Assembly: GCF_000719865.1 (NCBI RefSeq)
Contig: NZ_JOID01000006.1
Span: forward strand, 1-64,000
Source of the DNA: Streptomyces albus subsp. albus
GTDB taxonomy: Bacteria; Actinomycetota; Actinomycetes; Streptomycetales; Streptomycetaceae
Direction of reading: 5' to 3'
Length of the DNA stretch: 64,000 bases
Part shown: positions 1 to 7,947 of the stretch, in pieces
Numbering within the stretch: position 1 is the stretch's first letter
Layout: each line of letters starts with the position of its first letter
Position numbers and translations under genes: made by a program
Notes under the pieces: model-generated
Databases searched by the model: none
What the model was told of the DNA's origin: nothing
Seen by the model: the letters and a program-made list of their open reading frames with translations, nothing else

Positions 1-1
1 C

Positions 2-2335
2 GGCTTCTCGGCCGAGGACATGAAGGACGCCGAGGTGCCGTGGGGGACGGCGGAGAACGAGAAGTACCACTGGTACGAGGTCCACCAGCACATCAAGAGT
101 TTTGTGTGGGACGGCCTGATTGTCGACGGCGTGTGGGGCACCATCAAGGGCCTGGGCACCCTGGTCGGGTTCGACGGCTGGGAGGCGATGAAGGATGCCT
201 GGAAGGGCCTGGGCATGCTGGTCGTCGGCACCGCCCTGTACACCTCACCCCTGGCCTACGCGATCCCGGACTCGGCGTTGCCGCAGTGGATGAAGGACTC
301 CAAGGAGGTCGCGAAGCAGACGGGGAAGGCGTTGCTGGCGTGGGACACCTGGAGTGAGAACCCGGCCCGCGCGGCAGGTGCGGTGACGTTCAATGTGCTG
401 ACGTCGATCACGGGTGCGGGGAACATTGCCAAGGGCGGCACGGTGGCCAAGGTCGCCTCGGTGGCGGGGAAGGCGGGGGCGTTCCTGGACCCGATGACGC
501 ACATTGCCTCGGTGGTGGGCAAGGCCGGCCAGGCGATGAAGATCGGCGATGTGCTGGCGGGGCTGAAGAACCTCAACCTCGGCAAGATCGACGTCCCGGC
601 GTTCCCGGACGGTGCGACGCTGCTGCCGGACGGGCGCCTGGAGCTGCCCGACGGCACGATCAAGGTCCCCGACACCCCGCTGCAGCTCGCGGACGGCACC
701 GTCCACGTCCCCGAGGGCACCGCACCCAGGGTGCCGTCGGAACTGCCCGGTGGCGCGGTCCTGATGCCGGACGGCTCGGTCCTGCACCCCGACGGCAAGC
801 TCCAGCTCTCCGACGGCAACATGAGCACCGTGCCGGTGAAGGTGGAGCCGCACAAGGCGGACCTGGCCACCCCGGACGAGGCGGCCGTGCGCGTACCCGA
901 TCCGGAGCTGGAACTGGTCGGCGCCGGCGCCCGCACCAACCCGCCCGGCGCCGTCGCCCAACTCGGCGACACGGGCAACCCGTCCGCCATCACCGACAAC
1001 ACCGTGGGCGGCGGCACCCCGTCCCAGCTCGGCGCGAACGTCGGCGACACCGCCTTGGGCGGCACCGCCCGCACCGGCGACAACCTCCCCGACAGCACGG
1101 CGAACCCCGGCGGATCCCGGTCCGGCGGCTCCGGTCCCGGTGGGTTCAGCGACAACCTTCCCGGCGCGACAGGCCGATCCGGCGACACCCCCAGCGGCGG
1201 CACCCCGGGGAGCCCGAACGACGGTCCGTCCATGTCTCTCGGTGAAAACGCCGTCGGCGCCACCGACACGCTGCCTCGTGGCGGCCGGGACCTGCCCGAG
1301 GGCCCCGGGCCCGGCTCCCTCGGCGACAGCGGCACGCCCGAAGGCATCCCGGGTTCCGGCTCCGCCGACGCCATACCGCCGGGCACGGTTGTACCGGATC
1401 ACGGAGCAGGCACACCCGGTGGCGGAACACCCGGCGACGGCGCCACACCCGACGGCACCCCGCCGCGGACGCCCGAAGAGATCATGCGGAACCACGTCGA
1501 CCGGGCCAACGACCCGAACGACTCCTTCTTCGACGACCACTACAAGGTCAACGGTCACCGCAGGGACGTTGAACGCCTGGTGGACGGACAGCCCGTGCCG
1601 AAGCTTCGGTGGGACACCAGCGATCCGGCGAATCCAAAGTGGATAGCCGCTCACGAGGTTCCTCCGCCAATGCCTCCGAAGTACCTGGGCGATGCAATTC
1701 CGGGGCAACGGGGAACAGTCAGTCCGGAACATCTCGGCAGCCTCGACGACATGGCCCGCGCCCGGGACGAGGCGGTCGCAAGGGACAACAGCGCCGAGAA
1801 GGAACTTGCGGATGCAAGGGCCGCAGACGCGGCGAATTCCACGCCGGAGACCCGGCAGGCCGTCACGGCCGCAGACGATGTGCACAGCCCCCTCCACGGC
1901 GACATGCTGAGCGCCGCAGAGGACATGGGGGAGGCGGCTGCCCAGCACCATGCCATTCCGGAGAACTTCGAAGGCGCCAGATTGGTGTTCGGCGGGCTTG
2001 ACGGGCCCGGTGGTGCCAACCGCTTCGACCAGATATGGCGGCGCCCCGACGGCGGCTTCGTCGTGGTGGAGGCCAAGGGGAGCCTCACAGCTCAGCTCGG
2101 TAGCCGCTGGGGCAGCGGTGGGGGTCGCGTCATGCAGGGCACACGCGAGTACTTCGAGACCATTCTCGACCAGTTGGAGAAGAACGCGGTGAAGTACCCG
2201 GAGGAGGCGGCCCTGGGGAACAGGCTCCGAGCCGCCTTGGACCGGGGGAAAGTCGATTACGTACTCGTGAAGGCGAACGTGGTTGACGGTAAGTATGCTG
2301 GCTACCAGATGAAGCATTTCGATCTGCGACCCTGA
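2..2335 (+). CDS. Polymorphic toxin, C-terminal part, with restriction-endonuclease-like toxin domain (5' end outside window)
   Basis: The frame is open from the first bases, so the true start lies upstream; an internal ATG is at 20. The visible N-terminal part (about residues 1-190) is an alpha-helical, Gly/Ala-rich region of the kind found in secreted actinobacterial toxins. About residues 195-275 carry repeated PDG units (LLPDG, ELPDG, LMPDG, HPDG), followed by a long Gly/Pro/Thr-rich linker. The last ~110 residues form a compact domain with FDQIWR, then VVVEAKGS (D...ExK) and a downstream MQGTREYF, the layout of PD-(D/E)xK nucleases. Two Imm49 genes follow 12 bp after the stop, which supports a toxin role. 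The exact nuclease family and export route (possibly type VII) are inferred. Confidence 0.8.
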   Translation, partial: GFSAEDMKDAEVPWGTAENEKYHWYEVHQHIKSFVWDGLIVDGVWGTIKGLGTLVGFDGWEAMKDAWKGLGMLVVGTALYTSPLAYAIPDSALPQWMKDSKEVAKQTGKALLAWDTWSENPARAAGAVTFNVLTSITGAGNIAKGGTVAKVASVAGKAGAFLDPMTHIASVVGKAGQAMKIGDVLAGLKNLNLGKIDVPAFPDGATLLPDGRLELPDGTIKVPDTPLQLADGTVHVPEGTAPRVPSELPGGAVLMPDGSVLHPDGKLQLSDGNMSTVPVKVEPHKADLATPDEAAVRVPDPELELVGAGARTNPPGAVAQLGDTGNPSAITDNTVGGGTPSQLGANVGDTALGGTARTGDNLPDSTANPGGSRSGGSGPGGFSDNLPGATGRSGDTPSGGTPGSPNDGPSMSLGENAVGATDTLPRGGRDLPEGPGPGSLGDSGTPEGIPGSGSADAIPPGTVVPDHGAGTPGGGTPGDGATPDGTPPRTPEEIMRNHVDRANDPNDSFFDDHYKVNGHRRDVERLVDGQPVPKLRWDTSDPANPKWIAAHEVPPPMPPKYLGDAIPGQRGTVSPEHLGSLDDMARARDEAVARDNSAEKELADARAADAANSTPETRQAVTAADDVHSPLHGDMLSAAEDMGEAAAQHHAIPENFEGARLVFGGLDGPGGANRFDQIWRRPDGGFVVVEAKGSLTAQLGSRWGSGGGRVMQGTREYFETILDQLEKNAVKYPEEAALGNRLRAALDRGKVDYVLVKANVVDGKYAGYQMKHFDLRP

Positions 2336-2347
2336 GGAGCACGACCG

Positions 2348-3211
2348 GTGGCTGTGACTGTGCCGCGCCATGATTTTCCCAGCGTTAACCTGGCACGTGC
2401 TGTTGAGGTGCTGACCGAGGGGGCTGCCGAGGCGATTGCTGATCTGGAAGAGTATCCGACGGCTTTCAACAGTGCACTGAATTCTGCGACGACGGCCGCG
2501 CAGGTGCGCTGTGGGATCGATCCGCGTGCCGCGAAGTTGGAGACGTGGGAGGCGTGGACCGCGGCGATGCAAGTGGGTTCTGCGATGTTCGCGGCGGCCG
2601 TCGCTCCCGAGGGGTCGTCGGTGGAGTGCCGTATCGCGCACAAGATGCGTTCGATTCCTGCGACGGGTCCGCGGTACTACACCCATGCGGGCAACTGGAT
2701 CGCCGCCTATTGGCTGGCCGTCATCGGCCGGGACCAGAAGCGGGTCACGGCGCTCTGCAATGTTCCGCTTGGTCTGCTGCGGCGCCCGGAAGTGCAGTTC
2801 GACGAGTACGTCTACCACTGGATTGACACGCTGCAAACGGGCTGGCTCCAGCGGCCCGGAATGCAGGAGAAACTTGTCGCGGCCATGCGGGGCACGGACC
2901 CTGAACAATTGGTCGTAGGTGACCGTGAGTTGACGCTCAAGGTTCTCTACCCGGCGATCAACCTCTTCTACCGCTATCTCCGGCAGGACTATGACGCGTA
3001 CAACACCGAACTGGCCAAGGCGCTGGAATGGCACAAGGAATACTGGACGGCCGACGAGGACCGATCGGCGAACATCGAGGGACTCGTGGCACTCGGCCCG
3101 CTCGCCGTGACCTGCCTGGCCTATGACGCCGGCTTCCCCATCGAGGTGGAGTCGGAGTACCTTCCGAAGCATTTGCTCAAACGAACCTGGGTCGGCGAGT
3201 TCGAGACCTGA
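2348..3211 (+). CDS. Imm49-family immunity protein, copy 1
   Basis: This 287-aa cytosolic protein resembles the Imm49 immunity family of polymorphic toxin systems, which neutralise a cognate toxin by direct binding. Recognisable landmarks are DPRAAKLETWEAW near the N-terminus, CRIAHKMRSIPATG, the FDEYVYHWIDTLQTGW segment, NLFYRYLRQDYD and the C-terminal VESEYLPKHLL. The GTG start at 2348 follows GAGGAG overlapping the toxin stop codon, so it is probably co-translated with the toxin. It is a near copy of the next gene (same length, 287 aa, starts exactly 1005 bp apart). The family call rests on recalled family features, not on a search. Confidence 0.82.
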   Translation: MAVTVPRHDFPSVNLARAVEVLTEGAAEAIADLEEYPTAFNSALNSATTAAQVRCGIDPRAAKLETWEAWTAAMQVGSAMFAAAVAPEGSSVECRIAHKMRSIPATGPRYYTHAGNWIAAYWLAVIGRDQKRVTALCNVPLGLLRRPEVQFDEYVYHWIDTLQTGWLQRPGMQEKLVAAMRGTDPEQLVVGDRELTLKVLYPAINLFYRYLRQDYDAYNTELAKALEWHKEYWTADEDRSANIEGLVALGPLAVTCLAYDAGFPIEVESEYLPKHLLKRTWVGEFET

Positions 3212-3235
3212 TCCCAACGCTCCCCGCAGATGTCC

Positions 3236-3265
3236 GCCGTCTCTCGGCACGTATGCGGAGACGGC
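3236..3265. repeat. Inverted repeat inside duplicated spacer, copy 1
   Basis: GCCGTCTC and GAGACGGC form perfect 8-bp arms around a 14-nt loop. The hairpin sits in a spacer (about 3214-3305) that recurs almost unchanged after the second Imm49 gene. There is no T-run, so it may be a regulatory or RNA-processing element rather than a standard terminator. Confidence 0.6.
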
Positions 3266-3352
3266 TATGATGCCCGGCCGGCACTTCACGGAACGGAAGC
3301 GGCTCCGTACCGCGACAACGAGGACCGGAGGTCCGGTCAAGAGGCAGGTTCG

Positions 3353-4216
3353 GTGACCATGACGGTGTCCCGTCACATCATTCCGGTGGCCAACGCTGAA
3401 GCGGGTGTCGCCGCGCTCCGCCGGAGGGCCGGGGAGCGCATCGACGGGCTGGAGGGAGACCCCGGGGGATTCAACCGGGCGATGAGTCTCGCGCTCACCT
3501 CGGCCGAAGCGCATTGCCTTCTCGATCCGCGCGCGGCGAAGCTGGAGACCTGGGAAGCCTGGGTCGCCGCCATGCAGGTGGGTTCCGCGCTGTTCGCGGC
3601 CGCCACTGCCGAGCCCGACGCGGTGGTCGAATGCCGTATCGCGCACAAGGTGCGCTCCATTCCGGCGACGGGCGCACGGTACTTCACCGACGCAGGTACC
3701 TGGATCACGGCCTACTGGCTGGCCGTCATCGGTCGTGACACGGAGCGGATGACGGCACTGTGCCAGGTCCCGATCACCGTTCTCCGTGATTCCGGGGCGG
3801 TGTTCGACGAGTACATCTATGACTGGGTGGACACGCTGCAGACGGGGTGGCTCAAGCGGCCCGGCATGGACGACAAGCTCGTCGCGGCGATAGGTGGGAC
3901 GGATCCCGAGCGCCTTCGGGTGGCCGACCGCGAGCTGATGCTCAAGATTCTCTACCCGCCGCTGAACCTCTTCTACCGCTATCTCCGGCAGGACTACGAC
4001 AAGTTCAACATCGAGCTGGCCAAGGCGCTGGAGTGGCACAAGGAGTACTGGTCGGCGGATGAGGAACGGCTGTCGGACACTTCCGGCGCGGTCGCGCTCG
4101 GCCCGCTGGCCATCACCTGCCTTGCCTACGATGCCGGCTTCCCCATCGAGGTGGAGTCGGAGTACCTACCGAAGCACCTGCTGCGGCGCACCTGGGTCGG
4201 CGAGTTCGAGACCTGA
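3353..4216 (+). CDS. Imm49-family immunity protein, copy 2
   Basis: A tandem paralogue of the preceding gene, also 287 aa, sharing DPRAAKLETWEAW, MQVGSA, CRIAHK, RSIPATG, DTLQTGWL, RYLRQDYD and the C-terminus TWVGEFET. The open frame extends back to 3230, but the first 41 codons fall in the duplicated spacer and do not match copy 1. The GTG at 3353 has AGAGGCAGG upstream and gives the same length as copy 1, so it is preferred. Copies differ mainly in the first ~50 residues and in the middle (ALCNVPLGLLRRPE versus ALCQVPITVLRDSG). Divergence could allow neutralisation of two toxin variants, which is inference. Confidence 0.82.
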   Translation: MTMTVSRHIIPVANAEAGVAALRRRAGERIDGLEGDPGGFNRAMSLALTSAEAHCLLDPRAAKLETWEAWVAAMQVGSALFAAATAEPDAVVECRIAHKVRSIPATGARYFTDAGTWITAYWLAVIGRDTERMTALCQVPITVLRDSGAVFDEYIYDWVDTLQTGWLKRPGMDDKLVAAIGGTDPERLRVADRELMLKILYPPLNLFYRYLRQDYDKFNIELAKALEWHKEYWSADEERLSDTSGAVALGPLAITCLAYDAGFPIEVESEYLPKHLLRRTWVGEFET

Positions 4217-4240
4217 GCCCGACGCTCACGGCAGATGTCC

Positions 4241-4270
4241 GCCGTCTCTCGGCACGTATGCGGAGACGGC
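4241..4270. repeat. Inverted repeat inside duplicated spacer, copy 2
   Basis: The same GCCGTCTC / GAGACGGC hairpin with an identical 14-nt loop follows the second Imm49 gene. The surrounding spacer (about 4219-4330) matches the one after copy 1 with few changes. Confidence 0.6.
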
Positions 4271-4381
4271 CATGATGCCTGGCCGGCACTTCACGGAACA
4301 GAACCGGCTCCGTGGTGAGCCGGTCAAGTGACGTGAGAATGCCGGGGAGAAGTGGAGCAGTCCGCTGGAGGGGCGAGGCGG

Positions 4382-4564
4382 ATGCGCGAGCACGGAAGAC
4401 CCGAGGCCTATGAGTACCAGCATGACGGTGTTGTGCACCGGACTCTTGACGAGGCGGGGCGGAAACAGCGGGAAAGCCGGTCCGGTATCGACGTGTCCGG
4501 TCAGTGGGAAGAGATTCCTGCTTGTGGTGAGTACGATGCGCCGACCCGACGGGAAAGGTCGTGA
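4382..4564 (+). CDS. Small 60-aa protein, unknown function
   Basis: A short hydrophilic protein starting at ATG 4382 behind a GGAGGGG-like site; an upstream in-frame ATG at 4352 would add ten residues. It contains EAYEYQHDGVVHRTLDEAG and ends RRERS. Its TGA overlaps a GTG (4561) that opens the longest version of the next frame, a coupling typical of real gene pairs. I do not recognise a family. It could be a small immunity protein or the remnant of a displaced toxin C-terminus. Existence as a translated gene is uncertain. Confidence 0.4.
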   Translation: MREHGRPEAYEYQHDGVVHRTLDEAGRKQRESRSGIDVSGQWEEIPACGEYDAPTRRERS

Positions 4565-4626
4565 GCCGCTCGACCGGCCGAGGACCCGGTGGACCGGATG
4601 GTGGGCGTCCGAGACCGAGGAGTGAA

Positions 4627-5157
4627 GTGGTCGTTGATCCGTCGCGGGCGATGCTGGACCGGCTGCGCGCCATCGAGTGGGCGGACGTCGATGCCATGTT
4701 CGTGCATGCGCGATCGCGTGCGGCACTGATGAGGGAGTACCTGCGCCGCATGGCGCTGTGGGCTGCGGCGCATGACGTCGTGGACGCGTGGCCCTTCCTC
4801 GATCCGGCACTGCGCCTCGATCCGAAACTGCGTGTGGATCCCGGTGTAGAGGCGGAGCTGGATGCCTACATCCGGGACAACATCGGTCGGCCGTCGATTG
4901 AGAAGACCTGTAGAGGGGCCGTGCACTGGGCGGCATTGCGGGCCCGCGGCGACGCGGACCTGTCCGGTCTTCCCGATCCCTTCGAGCCGCTGTTGTTGAT
5001 GTACGAGCGGGGCGGGGGGTTCGTCGTGGAAAGCGAGTTCATCGACCTGACCGGGGCCATGATCTTGTTCAAGTCACATGCCGATCACGCGTCCTCGAAC
5101 CCACTGGAGAATCTGGATCCGGATGCCCTGGATGCGATCGACAACGTCGCCCGGTGA
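4627..5157 (+). CDS. Putative immunity-type protein of the toxin island
   Basis: A 176-aa soluble, acidic protein. GTG 4627 follows GAGGAG closely (4617-4622); the alternative GTG at 4561 would add a 22-aa Gly/Arg/Pro-rich leader with no conserved look. Landmarks are RAIEWADVDAMF, a Leu/Asp-rich middle (PALRLDPKLRVDPG), and GLPDPFEPLLLMYERGGGF followed by FIDLTGAMI. The LPDPFEPLLLMYERGGGF style is, from memory, common in small Streptomyces proteins next to polymorphic toxins. Position between Imm49 genes and another small acidic protein supports an immunity role. No enzymatic motif is seen. Confidence 0.6.
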   Translation: MVVDPSRAMLDRLRAIEWADVDAMFVHARSRAALMREYLRRMALWAAAHDVVDAWPFLDPALRLDPKLRVDPGVEAELDAYIRDNIGRPSIEKTCRGAVHWAALRARGDADLSGLPDPFEPLLLMYERGGGFVVESEFIDLTGAMILFKSHADHASSNPLENLDPDALDAIDNVAR

Positions 5158-5172
5158 TCGGCGGGACTGCAT

Positions 5173-5460
5173 ATGAATGCCGAACTTGAGAAGTTCATCA
5201 GAGTGTATCTGAACTTCGAAGAGGCGTACGATACCAGCGGATACCTCCGTCCCACTCTGTACGCCTGTAGTGAGGCATACTCTTCGGCGGTTCGCGAAGG
5301 GCTGGCCTCTGTCTTGGCCTCGCGTGATCTGTACGTTGAGGACTATGAATACCTGACAGGTGTGGAATTTGGGTCGGAAGGGAAACTGTACGTCTACCTG
5401 CAGGATATGTGCGACTTTTTGTTTGATGGCGCGGAAAGGCAACCCGAGCCGCCGGAATGA
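5173..5460 (+). CDS. Small acidic protein, probable immunity protein
   Basis: A 95-aa protein, strongly acidic and aromatic-rich (EEAYDTSGY, DYEYLTG, KLYVYLQDMCDFLF). It starts at ATG 5173, 15 bp after the preceding stop. Base composition is clearly less GC-rich than the rest of the window, with AT-ending codons such as TAT, GAT and TTT, which suggests recent acquisition. Size, acidity and position fit a small immunity protein of a contact-dependent system, but no family is recognised with confidence. Confidence 0.55.
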   Translation: MNAELEKFIRVYLNFEEAYDTSGYLRPTLYACSEAYSSAVREGLASVLASRDLYVEDYEYLTGVEFGSEGKLYVYLQDMCDFLFDGAERQPEPPE

Positions 5461-5479
5461 TTACCGTGGCGTCCACCGC

Positions 5480-7063
5480 TCACGCCGAGGACAGCTGTTC
5501 CGCTATCTCCTTGAGCCAGGCGGCGCTCTTCGCCGGGTCGTTGAGGGAGTCCGCCCACTCTTCGGGGCTCAGCCGGTGGTGGTCGGGGCCGGCCTTGAGG
5601 GCGATGAGGAGGGCCCTGGCCGAACTCCGCATCTCGGCCGCCGTGCTGCCGCTCCCCGGAATGCCGGGACCCGCCGCCAGTCCGTAGATCTTGCGCGCCA
5701 TGGCCTGGCGTTCGCCGTTCTCCACCTTCTTCCAGAACTTCAGGGCCTCCTTCAGCGCGTCCTCGCGGGAGGCGGGCTCCGCCGGGGTCTGCCCCTCCGC
5801 CGCCCAGCGGTCGGGGTGGCGGGCCCCGTCGTAGCGCTTCTTGCCCGCGCGGCCCGCCTTGTAGGCGGCCACGCCGAGGATGAGGCCGGCCGCGCCCGCG
5901 GCGAGGCCCCAGCCGACCGGGTTGCTCGCCAGCCCGGCCCCTCCCGCCGTGGCGGCCACCGCCGTCACGGCGCCGCCGGCGGCCTTGGTGGACTCGCCCA
6001 CGGCGGTGAGCGCCTGCTTGCCCATCTTGTTGCGCTGCTTGCCGAGCGCGTACGCGTGCACCGTGTTCATCGTGTTCGCGTCTTCGGCTCGCCGGAGGTC
6101 GACGGCGGCGTCACGGGCTTCACCCATCGCCGCCCAGGCCGCGTCGATGGCCCCGGATACGCGCTCCAGCCGGCCCTCACCCTCGTGGTCCCACTGGAGA
6201 TCCAGCGCGACGTATGCCTCGGCCGCGGCCCATTCGGCGTCCTGCCGGGCCTGGTTCAGCCGGGCCAGTGCCGCCTCGTCGGCGCGCTCGGGCTTTTCCA
6301 ACCCTTTCAGGGCATGGTATTTGCGGGCCGTCAGCCCGAAGCGGCTCGCGGCACGGACACCCTTCACCGCGCCGACGGCACCAGAGCCGACACCGCTCGC
6401 CTCGGTCACCGCCATGGCGTTCGCCGCCTTCTGGACCTTCGTCAGCTCCTTGGCGATGCCCAGGGCGTAGGCTCCCGCGCCGGCGGCACCGACGACCGCG
6501 TCGGCCGTCTTGGTGGTCGACTTCTTGTCCGCGGTGTGGAAAGCGGCCCCGTCCCCGTGCTTCTTGGCGTCCTTCCTGGCTTTGGCCGCTTCCATGCCAC
6601 TGAGCACGGCGCCGGTGGTCTCCGTGACGAGGTTCTCCGACACGGCGGCGGTACCCGAGGAGGCGGCGGAGTGTTTGAGCCCCTCGTTGGCCGTGGCGGA
6701 GGCCTGCTGGGCGAAGCCCGTGTTGGCGGGGACATGGACGCCCTTGACGAAGGTGTCGATGAATTCGAAGTTCTTTTTGACCCGGTCGAGGATCGCGGCG
6801 ATCCGGTCACGGTAATTCTGCCGTCCGGCCGCCGCGTTCCCGTTCTCCGCCGCCTTCTCCGGTGCCTTCCCGTTCGCCGTATCCCTGGCGCGCTGCACCG
6901 CCGCCGTCGCCGCCCGGTTGCCGGCGCTCGACTGGATCCCGAGGAGGGCACGCTGCGCCGGGTTCCCGGACGGACTCCCCGCCCGGCCCCGGTCCCGGCG
7001 CCGGGCCGCCGTCGGAGCAGCCACGGGCTGTGGAGGCGAGGTGCGGTGAACCGGGGTGCTCAT
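5480..7063 (-). CDS. Putative effector-like protein with SSAGNRA motif and hydrophobic segment
   Basis: A 527-aa protein; ATG 7063 has AGGAG eight bases upstream. Residues ~1-35 are Pro/Arg/Ala-rich. Around 38-57 lies NPAQRALLGIQSSAGNRA, resembling the LQRSAGN motif seen near the N-terminus of actinobacterial proteins linked to contractile injection systems (eCIS core-domain proteins); this link is from memory. The middle is helical and Ala/Lys-rich. Residues ~366-400 form a strongly hydrophobic Gly/Ala stretch (NPVGWGLAAGAAGLILGVAA) that could insert in a membrane. The C-terminus is helical (SPEEWADSLNDPAKSAAW). It converges on the toxin island. A pore-forming or delivered-cargo role is inference; no contractile-system genes lie in the window. 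Confidence 0.5.
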   Translation of the reverse strand: MSTPVHRTSPPQPVAAPTAARRRDRGRAGSPSGNPAQRALLGIQSSAGNRAATAAVQRARDTANGKAPEKAAENGNAAAGRQNYRDRIAAILDRVKKNFEFIDTFVKGVHVPANTGFAQQASATANEGLKHSAASSGTAAVSENLVTETTGAVLSGMEAAKARKDAKKHGDGAAFHTADKKSTTKTADAVVGAAGAGAYALGIAKELTKVQKAANAMAVTEASGVGSGAVGAVKGVRAASRFGLTARKYHALKGLEKPERADEAALARLNQARQDAEWAAAEAYVALDLQWDHEGEGRLERVSGAIDAAWAAMGEARDAAVDLRRAEDANTMNTVHAYALGKQRNKMGKQALTAVGESTKAAGGAVTAVAATAGGAGLASNPVGWGLAAGAAGLILGVAAYKAGRAGKKRYDGARHPDRWAAEGQTPAEPASREDALKEALKFWKKVENGERQAMARKIYGLAAGPGIPGSGSTAAEMRSSARALLIALKAGPDHHRLSPEEWADSLNDPAKSAAWLKEIAEQLSSA

Positions 7064-7358
7064 GGATGTGCCTCTCCTGTGCTGCCGGGCCGGGCGACGG
7101 AGAGTAGCCAGGCGTGGCCAACGCAAGGGGAGCGGCGGGGAAACATCCGCCGATGGCGGGGTGCGGTGGGGTGGACGCGAGGGGCCGCCGTGGCGCCTGA
7201 TCACGGAGAGCCCCGTGGGGAGACCACCGGGCGTACACCGGCCGACTGCCCGCGCCGCGTGCCGGGTGTGCCCGTCCGCGGTACGAAAGGGCAGCCGGCC
7301 GACCGGGTGTGAACCGGCCTGCCGGGGCGCACGTGGTGGCGGTTGTGAGGGGACGACC

Positions 7359-7379
7359 CCGGCCGCGCCGCGCGGCCGG
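7359..7379. terminator. GC hairpin in the 7064-7462 intergenic region
   Basis: CCGGCCGCG and CGCGGCCGG form 9-bp perfect arms around a 3-nt loop. The ~400-bp gap contains no convincing gene. The hairpin lies upstream of both flanking genes' starts (they are divergent), so it is either a leader structure or an insulator rather than a classical gene-end terminator. Confidence 0.4.
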
Positions 7380-7462
7380 CCCGCGCCCCCCCCGATGAAC
7401 CGCCGGACACCCCGGTGTGCGGCCGAACAACCCGACGAACAACACCGAACGAGGTACAGCGC

Positions 7463-7798
7463 ATGAATCGCTCGCTCAAGCGAGTACTGGTGACAGTCGC
7501 CGCGACCGGAGCCCTGACGGCCGCCCTTCCCCTGAGCACCGCCATGGCGATCAACCAGACGGGCTGCGGGGACAGGACGGACTTCGTCAAGATCACGTAC
7601 GACAACGGCTCGTCGGACGTCTGCTTCGCCAACGCGGGTGCCGTCGACGTCCACTACAGCGGCGTGATCCGGGTGACGTCCGGCAACAACCGCCTCCGGT
7701 TCGTCTCCAACGGGGAGACCTACAGCATGGAGAAGTGGAGCTCCAAGAGGATCGTCGACGGCACGCCGCACAACATCACCCGGCTGCGCATCCTCTGA
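7463..7798 (+). CDS. Secreted beta/gamma-crystallin-fold protein (SKLP/SMPI-like)
   Basis: A 111-aa precursor. ATG 7463 gives a classical Sec signal peptide (NRSLKRV, hydrophobic core, cleavage near STAMA-INQ); the longer upstream frame is not signal-like. The mature ~80 residues (TGCGDRTDFVKITY, CFANAG, RVTSGNNRLRF, two Cys likely forming one disulphide) resemble single-domain Streptomyces crystallin-fold proteins such as killer-toxin-like SKLP and the metalloproteinase inhibitor SMPI. The role could be antifungal/antibacterial or protease inhibition; which of these cannot be told from sequence. Confidence 0.75.
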   Translation: MNRSLKRVLVTVAATGALTAALPLSTAMAINQTGCGDRTDFVKITYDNGSSDVCFANAGAVDVHYSGVIRVTSGNNRLRFVSNGETYSMEKWSSKRIVDGTPHNITRLRIL

Positions 7799-7863
7799 CC
7801 CGGCCGCCGCTCACCCGGGAGCCACCGAGTTGATTCCGGGATGACCGCGGCGTCCGCAGACCG

Positions 7864-7909
7864 GAGCCCCGGGCTGTCCGCCGGGAATGCCCCGCCACGG
7901 CCCGGGCTC
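7864..7909. terminator. Bulged GC hairpin between convergent genes
   Basis: GAGCCCCGGGC and GCCCGGGCTC pair with one bulged C around a 25-nt loop, between the convergent crystallin-fold gene and MBL gene. It is a plausible shared terminator without a T-run, as usual in Streptomyces. Confidence 0.45.
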
Positions 7910-7947
7910 CCGGCCGGCGGCTTCGCCGTGCACACACCACACCCTTC

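Noticed and set aside
3230..3352. 41-codon upstream extension of Imm49 copy 2
   Set aside because: Lies in the duplicated spacer, has no match in copy 1, and the GTG at 3353 has a good ribosome-binding site.
245..4039. 1264-aa minus-strand open frame opposite the toxin and Imm49 genes
   Set aside because: It runs antisense to clearly conserved genes, is Arg/Gly/His-rich and shows no domain; a third-position GC shadow.
5360..7312. 650-aa plus-strand frame opposite the effector-like gene
   Set aside because: Composition is that of a reverse-complement shadow and it overlaps a real small gene at its start.
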